64,000 nucleotides of DNA from Microbacterium paraoxydans (GTDB lineage: Bacteria > Actinomycetota > Actinomycetes > Actinomycetales > Microbacteriaceae), in contig NZ_CP064874.1 in NCBI RefSeq assembly GCF_019056515.1, positions 113,761-177,760 of the forward strand. Direction: 5' to 3'. Below are positions 49,355-55,878 of this stretch, piece after piece (within the stretch, counting starts at the first letter, position 1; the number at the start of each line of letters is the position of its first letter). The position numbers and the translations under genes were made by a program. Under the pieces are notes generated by a model. It was not told where the DNA came from and searched no databases. It worked only from the letters and a program-made list of their open reading frames with translations.

Positions 49355-49794
49355 GGTGCCACCACCCGCAGGGAGCGCAGCCAGTCGACCTCTTGGGCGT
49401 CGAGAACATGCCCGGTCGTGATCCAGTCGGCGGCATCGTCGGTGCCGTCGAGATCGCGGAGCGTGTACACCTGGCGGGGGGCGTCGTCGTGTTCGGGGTT
49501 GCCGTCGTAGATCGTGCCGTCGTTGAGGAACACCCGGATGCGGCCGGTGCTCTCGGTGGTGTCGATCTGCGCGACGGCCGCGCCGTCGATGAGGGACACG
49601 TACCCGTGCACGTCGATGCCTGCGGCCTCGCCTGCGTGGTCGGCGACGGCCCGCTCGGCGGCGCCGGTCGCGAGCGCGCGGATCGCGTCGGCGTCCACGT
49701 CGCCCTGGCCGAGCGCTTGGGTGAGCCCGTCGATGTCCTCGTAGTTGAGCGCGATCGTCTCGGCGACGATCTCGCTGATCGGTTTGGTTGCCAT
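49351..49794 (-). CDS. Hypothetical protein
   Basis: 147 residues. Helical start (ISEIVAETIALNYEDIDGLT), then a beta region (IDVHGYVSLIDGAAVAQIDT, GRIRVFLNDGTIYDGNPEHD). Behind palindrome copy 12. Unknown. Confidence 0.55.
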   Translation of the reverse strand: MATKPISEIVAETIALNYEDIDGLTQALGQGDVDADAIRALATGAAERAVADHAGEAAGIDVHGYVSLIDGAAVAQIDTTESTGRIRVFLNDGTIYDGNPEHDDAPRQVYTLRDLDGTDDAADWITTGHVLDAQEVDWLRSLRVVAP

Positions 49795-49818
49795 GGTGTC
49801 CTCCCGGATCGTTGGCTA

Positions 49819-49835
49819 GTGAATGTGACGTTCAC
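49819..49835 (-). promoter_or_regulatory. Palindrome copy 12
   Basis: One substitution (GAACGTCAC on the minus strand); -10-like TAGGCT. Confidence 0.75.
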
Positions 49836-49907
49836 AGCCTAGGGAGGGGGTCGGACATCGGCGCGCGCTCGCCGCGAACGTGGGGCGCTCGCCGATGTCC
49901 GGGCGGG

Positions 49908-50453
49908 CTACATCTGCCCGACATCCCGCGCCATGCGCTCGCGGAACGCCGCGCACGCCGCGTCGATGACGGCGGCACGATAGGTGCTGCTCTCGCCCGC
50001 GGGGAGGGTCGCGAGCGCGTCTCGGAGGGCGGTGCGGGTGCTGTAGTGCAGAGCCTCGGATGCCTTGTGCGCCGAGCGGGTGCTGATGTCGTGGGTGATC
50101 CGCTCGATGATCTCCGGGACGGTGAGTGGGGGCAGCTCGAAGCGGTAGCCGGCGAGGTCGGCCAGGATGATCGCGCGCTGCCGATCGGTGAGCGGGGTGC
50201 CGTACCCGCTGCTGGGGTACAGCTCGAGGTCTCCGCTGCGGCCAGCCCGGATGTTCACGCGGACGTAGGGACGCTCGGCGCGGCCGATGCGCACGTTGCT
50301 GATGCGCTCGCCGCTGTCGGGGTCGATCGGGCAGAGGTCGGCGCGCGGCTCGCCGAGTGTGGGGCCGGGCTCGTGACTGCGGGCGTCGGAGACCTCCCAG
50401 GTCAGTCCGGCCGCGGTGAGTCGGTCGCCGAAGGTGAGGGGTGCGGTTGCCAT
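49908..50453 (-). CDS. Hypothetical protein
   Basis: 181 residues. Beta-rich first half (YVRVNIRAGRSGDLELYPSS) and a helical second half (TDRQRAIILADLAGYRFELP; RAAVIDAACAAFRERMA). Unknown. Confidence 0.55.
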   Translation of the reverse strand: MATAPLTFGDRLTAAGLTWEVSDARSHEPGPTLGEPRADLCPIDPDSGERISNVRIGRAERPYVRVNIRAGRSGDLELYPSSGYGTPLTDRQRAIILADLAGYRFELPPLTVPEIIERITHDISTRSAHKASEALHYSTRTALRDALATLPAGESSTYRAAVIDAACAAFRERMARDVGQM

Positions 50454-50477
50454 GGTGTCCTCCCGGATCGTTGGCTA

Positions 50478-50494
50478 GTGAATGTGACGTTCAC
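50478..50494 (-). promoter_or_regulatory. Palindrome copy 13
   Basis: Same substitution as copy 12; -10-like TAAGCT. Confidence 0.75.
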
Positions 50495-50530
50495 AGCTTA
50501 CGGGTGGGGTCGGACACTGCGGCGAGCGCG

Positions 50531-50566
50531 GCAGCGCCCCGCCGGTCAGTTCCGGCGGGGCGCTGC
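50531..50566 (-). terminator. Terminator of the 50776 gene
   Basis: GCAGCGCCCCGCCGG / CCGGCGGGGCGCTGC. Confidence 0.75.
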
Positions 50567-50587
50567 GGGAGGGGTCGTGCTCGTCGC

Positions 50588-50776
50588 CTACTGGGGGGAG
50601 AGGGCGTTGGTGACCTGAGTCTTGATCTCTTCGGCGGCGAGGATCATCGCGCCGTCCTTGTGTGACTCGCCGTAGGCCGCGATCACGCCCGCGATCGCGC
50701 CCCATTCGGCTGCGGCCAGGCTCACGGGGATGGGCTTCGGCTGTGATCCTGCGGGCGATCCGCTCTCGCTGGTCAT
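50588..50776 (-). CDS. Small hypothetical protein
   Basis: 62 residues: Pro/Ser-rich start, then an amphipathic helix pair (VSLAAAEWGAIAGVIAAYGE; AMILAAEEIKTQVTNAL). Unknown. Confidence 0.5.
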   Translation of the reverse strand: MTSESGSPAGSQPKPIPVSLAAAEWGAIAGVIAAYGESHKDGAMILAAEEIKTQVTNALSPQ

Positions 50777-50799
50777 GGTGTCCTCCTGGGTGTCAGGTA

Positions 50800-50816
50800 G
50801 TGAATGTGATGTTCAC
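50800..50816 (-). promoter_or_regulatory. Palindrome copy 14
   Basis: Two substitutions; -10-like TAGACT. Confidence 0.7.
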
Positions 50817-50850
50817 AGTCTAGGGCGGGGGTCGGACATTGCGGCGAGCG

Positions 50851-50890
50851 CGACAGCGCCCCGCCGGTAGATCCCGGCGGGGCGCTGTCG
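50851..50890 (-). terminator. Terminator of the 51108 gene
   Basis: CGACAGCGCCCCGCCGG and its complement, 17 bp, the longest stem of the series. Confidence 0.8.
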
Positions 50891-50895
50891 GTGGG

Positions 50896-51108
50896 TCAGT
50901 AGTCCTCGTCGGTGCGGGCGAGGGTGTCGATGATCCGCAGTCCGTTGTGGAGGGGGATGGTGACGGTGGACAGGAGCGTGTAGCCCTGTGCGCCGTAGGC
51001 GTTCAGGTCGTCGTCGCGCTGCTGGCGAGCGCGGTTGCTGGCGATCTCGCCCTCCGCCTCGGTGTACTGGCGGGTGTCGATGGTGATGAATCGAGTGCGG
51101 TTTGCCAT
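50896..51108 (-). CDS. Small hypothetical protein
   Basis: 70 residues (TRFITIDTRQYTEAEGEIAS, DDDLNAYGAQGYTLLSTVTI). The pattern N-x-YG-x-QGY-x-LLS resembles small DUF4177-like proteins. Both promoter families lie in tandem upstream. Confidence 0.55.
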   Translation of the reverse strand: MANRTRFITIDTRQYTEAEGEIASNRARQQRDDDLNAYGAQGYTLLSTVTIPLHNGLRIIDTLARTDEDY

Positions 51109-51132
51109 GGTGTCCTCCCGGATCGTTGGCTA

Positions 51133-51149
51133 GTGAATGTGACATTCAC
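51133..51149 (-). promoter_or_regulatory. Palindrome copy 15
   Basis: Exact 17-mer; -10-like TAGGCT. Confidence 0.75.
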
Positions 51150-51185
51150 AGCCTACGGGTGGCCTCCGACATTGGAGCTGCCCAC

Positions 51186-51220
51186 GGGTATAGGCCTCGG
51201 TTTCGGGGGTTCGCAGACAT
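51186..51220 (-). promoter_or_regulatory. Family 2 promoter repeat, copy e
   Basis: ATGTCTGCGAA, 13 bases, GGCCTATACCC; one change in the first box. Tandem with palindrome copy 15. Confidence 0.65.
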
Positions 51221-51227
51221 CGCAGGG

Positions 51228-51260
51228 CGGTGCCCCGCGACCGTCGCCGCGAGGCACCAC
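51228..51260 (-). terminator. Imperfect terminator of the 51545 gene
   Basis: GGTGCCCCGCG...CGCGAGGCACC, one mismatch in the stem. Confidence 0.55.
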
Positions 51261-51272
51261 ACGAGGGGCTGG

Positions 51273-51545
51273 CTATGCGCCGGGGCACTCGGTGTCGATG
51301 TCGTCCTGGTCGAGCGGCAACAGTCCGCACGCCTGGCAGGTCGTCGTCCCGGTGAAGCGGCCGCTCTGCCACTGGTGGGCGAGCGGCTCGGCGGGTGCGT
51401 CCTCGTCGTCGGTGTCCATGGTCGCGGTCGCGCCGCAGTCCAGGCACCGGGCGGCGACGTCGCCGTTGAGGGTGACGACGACGCCGGGGACGCCGGAGAG
51501 CCATTCGATGTTGGCGTGGTCGCAGTCGGTAGTGGTGGTGGCCAT
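51273..51545 (-). CDS. Zinc-binding hypothetical protein
   Basis: 90 residues: DCDHANIEWLSG, CLDCGATATMD and CQACGLLPL provide Cys/His ligands for one or two zinc ions. Acidic linker between the CxxC pairs. Unknown. Confidence 0.6.
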   Translation of the reverse strand: MATTTTDCDHANIEWLSGVPGVVVTLNGDVAARCLDCGATATMDTDDEDAPAEPLAHQWQSGRFTGTTTCQACGLLPLDQDDIDTECPGA

Positions 51546-51569
51546 GATGTCCTCCCGGAACGCTGGCTA

Positions 51570-51586
51570 GTGAATGTGACATTCAC
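51570..51586 (-). promoter_or_regulatory. Palindrome copy 16
   Basis: Exact 17-mer; -10-like TAGACT. Confidence 0.75.
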
Positions 51587-51628
51587 AGTCTAGAGAGGGG
51601 ATCGGACATCGGCGGCGAGCGCACGCGA

Positions 51629-51660
51629 CGGTGCCCTGCCGGTCGTCCGGCGGGGCACCG
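51629..51660 (-). terminator. Terminator of the 52066 gene
   Basis: CGGTGCCCTGCCGG / CCGGCGGGGCACCG, one G-T-type mismatch. Confidence 0.7.
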
Positions 51661-51667
51661 CGTGGGG

Positions 51668-52066
51668 TCAGGCCGCGTCGAGCGGCGTCCAGTCCCGTTC
51701 GTGGGCGGGGGTGTAGTCGATCAGCGCCGCGAGGCGGTCGCGTGCGGCCTGTAGCGCCTCGATCTCGGTGTCGTTGCTGTCGCCCTCGGCGGCGGCGAAA
51801 GTGTCCTCGATCAGACCGGCGATCTCCTTCTGTGCCGCCTCGTCGATGAGGGTGAGGCGGGCGATCTCGCCGTCCGGGTAGCGGGCATCCAGCGCCGCGG
51901 CGTCCTGGTAGTCGAAGGCCCACTGCTCGCCGAGGATCGCGAACGCCGCGGCGATGTCGCGGCCGCGGTCGCCGGTGCTGATCGCGACGTAGCCGCGGTT
52001 CAGGCCGGTGCCGACGTGCGGGTGCAGGTCGGCGTGGTCGGGGCCGAAGGTGATGTAGGTGGTCAT
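51668..52066 (-). CDS. Hypothetical protein
   Basis: 132 residues. ITFGPDHADLHPHVGTGLNR with several His, then a helical C-terminal half (AQKEIAGLIEDTFAAAEGDS; EIEALQAARDRLAALI). Unknown. Confidence 0.55.
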   Translation of the reverse strand: MTTYITFGPDHADLHPHVGTGLNRGYVAISTGDRGRDIAAAFAILGEQWAFDYQDAAALDARYPDGEIARLTLIDEAAQKEIAGLIEDTFAAAEGDSNDTEIEALQAARDRLAALIDYTPAHERDWTPLDAA

Positions 52067-52090
52067 GGTGTCCTCCCGGATCGGTTGGTA

Positions 52091-52107
52091 GTGAATGTGA
52101 CGTTCAC
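52091..52107 (-). promoter_or_regulatory. Palindrome copy 17
   Basis: One substitution; -10-like TAGACT. Confidence 0.75.
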
Positions 52108-52164
52108 AGTCTAGGGCGGGGGTCGGACATCGCCGCGGGGTGTCGGTCGTGGGGTGCGTGGTGC

Positions 52165-52197
52165 GTGAGCGCCCCAGCCGAGGCGTAGGGCGCTCAC
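52165..52197 (-). terminator. Terminator of the 52610 gene
   Basis: GTGAGCGCCC / GGGCGCTCAC with a 13-base loop. Confidence 0.6.
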
Positions 52198-52211
52198 GTC
52201 GTGGGGTGTGG

Positions 52212-52610
52212 CTACGCCTTCCAGGTGCCTTCCCAGCCCTCGGGGAGACGCACGCCGTGCTCGCCGTGCTCGTCGGTCTGGTGCAGGTACACGAGCACGT
52301 CGCCGGGGTCGGGGTCGGCCTCGTACTGCGGCACGGTGCGCTCGATGGTGTTGATCTGGCCGACGCTGTTGTAGCGCACGTCCACGTCGATCGCGCGCAG
52401 GTAGCCGTCCTCGACGTTGACGTGCTGATCGCAGCGCGGGCACCACAGCACGACGCGCTCGCCGTAGTCGGTCGGCTCGTCGAGCTCGACGATGCGCAGC
52501 GCGGGGAAATCGGCTGCCTCGATCTCGTGCATGACGCTCCACAGCCGGTCGATCAGGTCGTCGGCAGGGATGCGGGGAGCGGCCGCGGCCGCGGGTTCGG
52601 TGGTGGTCAT
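52212..52610 (-). CDS. Hypothetical protein with a CxxC pair
   Basis: 132 residues; LWCPRCDQHVNVEDGYLRAI in the centre, then an acidic C-terminus (YEADPDPGDVLVYLHQTDEH). The usual leader is kept (GGAGGACACAATG), but the palindrome upstream is damaged, so its control must differ. Confidence 0.55.
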   Translation of the reverse strand: MTTTEPAAAAAPRIPADDLIDRLWSVMHEIEAADFPALRIVELDEPTDYGERVVLWCPRCDQHVNVEDGYLRAIDVDVRYNSVGQINTIERTVPQYEADPDPGDVLVYLHQTDEHGEHGVRLPEGWEGTWKA

Positions 52611-52627
52611 TGTGTCCTCCTGGGAAC

Positions 52628-52650
52628 GGTGAAGGCCTGCGGCGAGCGCG
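52628..52650 (-). repeat. Decayed spacer copy lacking the palindrome
   Basis: GGTGAA is joined directly to GGCCTGCGGCGAGCGCG. About 25-30 bases holding most of the palindrome, the -10 box and the upstream box are missing when compared with neighbouring spacers. Confidence 0.55.
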
Positions 52651-52679
52651 GGCGGGGATTAGAACTCGAGGTGCTCCCG

Positions 52680-52713
52680 CCGAGGGGAGGGGCGTGTAGC
52701 CGGCTCCCCTCGG
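52680..52713. terminator. Extra hairpin in the decayed spacer
   Basis: CCGAGGGGAG / CTCCCCTCGG upstream of the next terminator. Confidence 0.4.
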
Positions 52714-52723
52714 GTGGGTGGTG

Positions 52724-52764
52724 CTCGCCGCCGCCGGGGTAGGTGTGCACCCGGCGGCGGCGAG
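52724..52764 (-). terminator. Terminator of the 53152 gene
   Basis: CTCGCCGCCGCCGGG / CCCGGCGGCGGCGAG, 15 bp, right after the stop at 52769. Confidence 0.75.
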
Positions 52765-52768
52765 GGGG

Positions 52769-53152
52769 TCAGACGGCTTCGACCAGCCCAGGGCTGACGC
52801 GCCAGCCGTTGGCGAGCGTGTACGACTTGGGGTTGGTGCGGACGATGAGCGTCTCGACTCCGGCCAGCCCGTCACGGGTGGTGCGCGGGTTGGCGACGAT
52901 GCGCACGCGGGTTCCGGGGATCAGGCTCGGCAGCGCGGCCGCGGTGGCTTGCAGGGCAGCGGCGAGCGCGTCGTCGCTGTGCCCGGTCGGCTCGACGGTG
53001 GCGGTGCGGGCGAGGGTGTACACCTTGCCGGGTTCGGTGAGGGCTGCGATCTTCGCCTTGGTGCGGGCGAAGTCGATCAGCACGTACTCGGTGCCGCGGA
53101 AGCGGAACGTGTCGCCGGGGGTGCGGGTGATGAGGGTGGTGGTGTCGGTCAT
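52769..53152 (-). CDS. Hypothetical protein
   Basis: 127 residues. FRFRGTEYVLIDFARTKAKI, GTRVRIVANPRTTRDGLAGV and TNPKSYTLANGWRVSPGLV give a mostly beta protein. Similar short 'YTLANGWRVSP' ends occur in phage proteins that act on or near translation or zinc, but I cannot name a family. Confidence 0.5.
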   Translation of the reverse strand: MTDTTTLITRTPGDTFRFRGTEYVLIDFARTKAKIAALTEPGKVYTLARTATVEPTGHSDDALAAALQATAAALPSLIPGTRVRIVANPRTTRDGLAGVETLIVRTNPKSYTLANGWRVSPGLVEAV

Positions 53153-53176
53153 GGCGTCCTCCTTGGACTCTCGACG

Positions 53177-53193
53177 GTGAATGTGACATTCAC
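53177..53193 (-). promoter_or_regulatory. Palindrome copy 18
   Basis: Exact 17-mer; -10-like TAGCCT. Confidence 0.75.
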
Positions 53194-53221
53194 AGGCTAC
53201 GGGTGGCCTCCGACATTGGGC

Positions 53222-53253
53222 GGGGCGGGCGGCGCGGTCTGCGCGCCCGCCCC
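53222..53253 (-). terminator. Terminator of the 53840 gene
   Basis: GGGGCGGGCGGCGC and GCGCGCCCGCCCC, near-complete stem. Confidence 0.65.
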
Positions 53254-53261
53254 GGCGTGGG

Positions 53262-53840
53262 TCACTGGGCGGCGATCGCCGCGGTGATCTCGGCGGTGAC
53301 CCGCTCGCGCTTGGCGTCGGCATCGCGCCCCGGCTCGAAGTGACCGAACGCGGTCAGGTACGCCTCGATCTGCCCGCGCAGGTACTCGGTGTTGCTGGCG
53401 TCGGCGTTGAGGCCGATGATCGCGTAGCGCGCTGCGCTCGCCGCGGCCCGCCAGCCGCTCTGCGTGAGGCCGTGGGGGTCGCCCTCGGGGAGCGAGTAGG
53501 GCTGCTCGATCTGGCCGTCGCGCGCGGTGTACTTGGTGACGGTGCGCTCGGTGACCACGACGGCATCCAGATAGTCGGGGTCGCCCTGCCCGCCGAGGGG
53601 CACCCACACCTGGGGGTCGTCGTCCGGGTGGTCGGCGTCGATGCGAGCGAGCAGGGCGGGCATTGCGGGGTCGAGGGTGAACGGGTCGCTGAGGCTGTAG
53701 TCGTCCCAGGCCTGGCGCAGCTCGTCCGGCTCGATGGTCGTCCATCCCTCGTCGAACTCGGCGCGCAGCGGAGCGTGGAAGCGGATCGCGCGCTCGACGG
53801 CTGCGCGGATGTCGTGGACGTTGTTGATGGTCTCGGTCAT
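53262..53840 (-). CDS. Hypothetical protein
   Basis: 192 residues. Acidic, with WTTIEPDELRQAWDDYSLSD, VVVTERTVTKYTARDGQIEQ and a helical C-terminus. Unknown; leader GGGAGGACTCC. Confidence 0.55.
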   Translation of the reverse strand: MTETINNVHDIRAAVERAIRFHAPLRAEFDEGWTTIEPDELRQAWDDYSLSDPFTLDPAMPALLARIDADHPDDDPQVWVPLGGQGDPDYLDAVVVTERTVTKYTARDGQIEQPYSLPEGDPHGLTQSGWRAAASAARYAIIGLNADASNTEYLRGQIEAYLTAFGHFEPGRDADAKRERVTAEITAAIAAQ

Positions 53841-53864
53841 GGAGTCCTCCCGGAACGATTGCTA

Positions 53865-53881
53865 GTGAATGTGACATTCAT
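53865..53881 (-). promoter_or_regulatory. Palindrome copy 19
   Basis: One terminal mismatch; -10-like TAGCCT. A 22-base sequence just beyond it also occurs at 39912-39933. Confidence 0.75.
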
Positions 53882-53934
53882 AGGCTACGGGTGGCCTCCG
53901 ACATCGCGCGGGGACATCGCGAGTGCGTCACGGG

Positions 53935-53967
53935 CGAGTGCCCGCCGGGGTGACCGGCGGGCACTCG
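53935..53967 (-). terminator. Terminator of the DUF4192 gene
   Basis: CGAGTGCCCGCCGG / CCGGCGGGCACTCG. Confidence 0.8.
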
Positions 53968-53974
53968 GTGACGC

Positions 53975-54985
53975 TCAGCGGGCGAACGCCCAATCCGGGA
54001 GCACGGCTGCCGAGCAGAGGGTCGCGACGATCTGGCTCATGCCGTGGTCGGGGTCGATCGCGAGGGCGCGGTCGGTGTAGACGGTGGCGTGAGTGGATCG
54101 GCCCAGCGCCCAGGACAGCCAGGCGGCGGCGGCGAGCAGGTTGGGGCGCTCCTGGTCGTCGGCGTAGGCGGCAAGGTGGCGCACGAGCGCGAGTCCCGCC
54201 GTCAGCCGGTCGGCGTCGGGGCGGTCGCCCTGTCCGTAGAGGGTGCGGGCGATGCTCTCGGGGACGGGTGCGCCCATGATCGAGTGGCCGATCTGCGCGG
54301 CCAGGGCACGGGTGCCGTTGCCGCGGTCGGTGGCCCACTGGATGAGGGCCACGTCACGCCACAGCGGGATGCCGATGCCGGTGAGCAGGATCGCAGCCTG
54401 GCGGGTGTCGAGGTCGGCGGGGTCACCGGTCAGGGCGTCCTCCGCGACGGCGACGAAGTCCGCGAGGGCATCGTCGTCCATCCGCGCGGCCGCGAACGCG
54501 ATCCGGGCGGCACGCGCCGGGTCGGCGTCGGGGATGCTCGCCCCGGCGGTCTGGGATGCTGCGACCTTCTCGCGCAGCGCGTCCGGGGTCGCGATCTCGG
54601 CGACGGGGCGCGGTGCCTCGCCGGTCAGGTGGCTGCCGTAGCCGTCGCTGGCGACGTAGAGCACGTCCACCAGGTGCAGTCCCTGCCGGTCGGCGACATC
54701 GGCGATCTGCTGGCCGAGATCGCGGGTGCTGTCGGCGTCCTCGGCGGCGTAGATCACGGCGGCTACCCCGGTCACGCGCGGCACTCGGCAGACCAGCCCG
54801 AGGCCGGTGTGCGCGAGCGTCGCGGCATCCGCGTCGAGGTCGAGTCGCATCGCCCCGATCGTGCGCGACGCCTCGAAGGGCACGAGCACGAGCGAGTCCT
54901 GCGGGGTGAAGCCGAGCAGCGCGGGCACGAGGCCGAGGAAGTCGCGCGGGGTGCCCGCCTTGATGGTGGTCGGTGTGGTGGCCAT
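53975..54985 (-). CDS. DUF4192-domain protein
   Basis: 336 residues. The DUF4192 start is plain: DFLGLVPALLGFTPQDSLVLV followed by LDLDADAATLAHTGLGLVCR and VAAVIYAAEDADSTRD. The C-terminal half ends in a TPR-like helical part (LLAAAAWLSWALGRSTHATV, YTDRALAIDPDHGM). DUF4192 proteins are widespread in actinobacteria and their phages, with no assigned activity. Largest member of the repeat-unit genes at this end. Confidence 0.82.
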   Translation of the reverse strand: MATTPTTIKAGTPRDFLGLVPALLGFTPQDSLVLVPFEASRTIGAMRLDLDADAATLAHTGLGLVCRVPRVTGVAAVIYAAEDADSTRDLGQQIADVADRQGLHLVDVLYVASDGYGSHLTGEAPRPVAEIATPDALREKVAASQTAGASIPDADPARAARIAFAAARMDDDALADFVAVAEDALTGDPADLDTRQAAILLTGIGIPLWRDVALIQWATDRGNGTRALAAQIGHSIMGAPVPESIARTLYGQGDRPDADRLTAGLALVRHLAAYADDQERPNLLAAAAWLSWALGRSTHATVYTDRALAIDPDHGMSQIVATLCSAAVLPDWAFAR

Positions 54986-55009
54986 GGTGTCCTCCCGGAA
55001 CGTTGGCTA

Positions 55010-55026
55010 GTGAATGTGACATTTAC
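55010..55026 (-). promoter_or_regulatory. Palindrome copy 20 (last)
   Basis: One arm mismatch; -10-like TAGCCT. The conserved spacer ends at 55049, and catabolic DNA begins at once. Confidence 0.75.
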
Positions 55027-55049
55027 AGGCTACGGGAGGCCTCCGACAT

Positions 55050-55564
55050 TGGTCGATGCACGCCAGGAGCCGACTCCCGACTGGCTCGTCGAAGGAGCAA
55101 CCCTCGGAGAGCTCGCCGGGAAGATCGACGTTCCCGCCCAGGCGCTGGCCGAGACGGTCGCGCGATTCAACGAGCACGCCGCCCGTGGGGAGGATCCGGA
55201 CTTCCACCGCGGTGCGAGCGCGTACGACCGCTACTGGGGAGACGAACAGAACCCGTATCCCAATCCCAGCCTCGCACCGCTCGAGCAAGGCCCCTACTAC
55301 GCTCTCGCCGTGGTGAACGGCTGCTTCGGCACCAGCGGAGGGATCGCCACCGACGGCCTCGGAAGGGTCCTCGACGCAGACGGCGATGCCATACGCGGCC
55401 TGTTTGCGGTCGGCAACGCCTCCGAGAACGCCTTCGCCGCCGGCTACCCCGGCGCCGGCGCCACGCTCGGTCCGATCATGACCATGGCCTACCTTCTCGG
55501 GCGTACCGCCAGCGGCGCGTCGATCGGCGACCTGAGCCTTGCCGACGGAGCCGGGGCACGATGA
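55050..55564 (+). pseudogene. FAD-dependent fumarate reductase/dehydrogenase-type flavoprotein, C-terminal third
   Basis: Open from the junction in frame: TPDWLVEGATLGELAGKIDV, FHRGASAYDRYWGDE, GPYYALAVVNGCFGTSGGIA and LFAVGNASENAFAAGYPGAG with ATLGPIMTMAYLLGR to a stop. This is the end of an FAD_binding_2 enzyme (fumarate reductase, ketosteroid dehydrogenase type). About 350 N-terminal residues, including the FAD GxGxxG, are gone. The stop overlaps the next start (ATGA), so it was the first surviving part of an operon. Confidence 0.75.
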
Positions 55565-55860
55565 TCCGTCACGTCGTGTTCTTCTCGTTCGCAGCGAACC
55601 ATGATCCTGCCGTGCTCGAGGAGTGGCGCGACCTGCTCGATGGTCTGCTCGGAAAGATTCCCGGCCTGGTCCGACTGTCACACGGCCCCGACGTGATGCG
55701 CAGCGAACGCGCATGGGACTATGCACTCGTCGCCGACTTCCGCACCCTCGACGATGTCCGTGCCTACGCGACGCACCCCGCGCATCTGCCGCTCTTCCCT
55801 CTCTCCGGAGCGATCTCGGAGCAGATCGCCTCGGTCGACTTCGAGATCGACGAGCAGTAG
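55561..55860 (+). CDS. Dabb (stress-responsive A/B barrel) domain protein
   Basis: 99 residues, a single dimeric alpha/beta-barrel domain: IRHVVFFSFAANHDPAVLEE, RSERAWDYALVADFRTLDDV, YATHPAHLPL. Dabb proteins bind or transform small hydrophobic or aromatic compounds in catabolic clusters. Coupled to the flavoprotein remnant upstream. Confidence 0.8.
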   Translation: MIRHVVFFSFAANHDPAVLEEWRDLLDGLLGKIPGLVRLSHGPDVMRSERAWDYALVADFRTLDDVRAYATHPAHLPLFPLSGAISEQIASVDFEIDEQ

Positions 55861-55878
55861 AGGAAGTACCCAGGCGCC

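Noticed and set aside
39631..55030. Repeated peptides beginning MNVTFT or MSHSL in several frames
   Set aside because: They come from reading through the palindrome and spacer in the wrong frame; the real genes start at the ATG after GGAGGACACC.
34700..55050. CRISPR array suggested by many short palindromic repeats
   Set aside because: Intervals are 240-2,700 bases and hold protein genes with ribosome sites; the repeats overlap promoters, and no cas genes are present.
39600..55050. Integron-like cassette array with attC sites
   Set aside because: The palindromes lie before genes at the start point, lack the R/L box structure of attC, and no integrase gene is visible.
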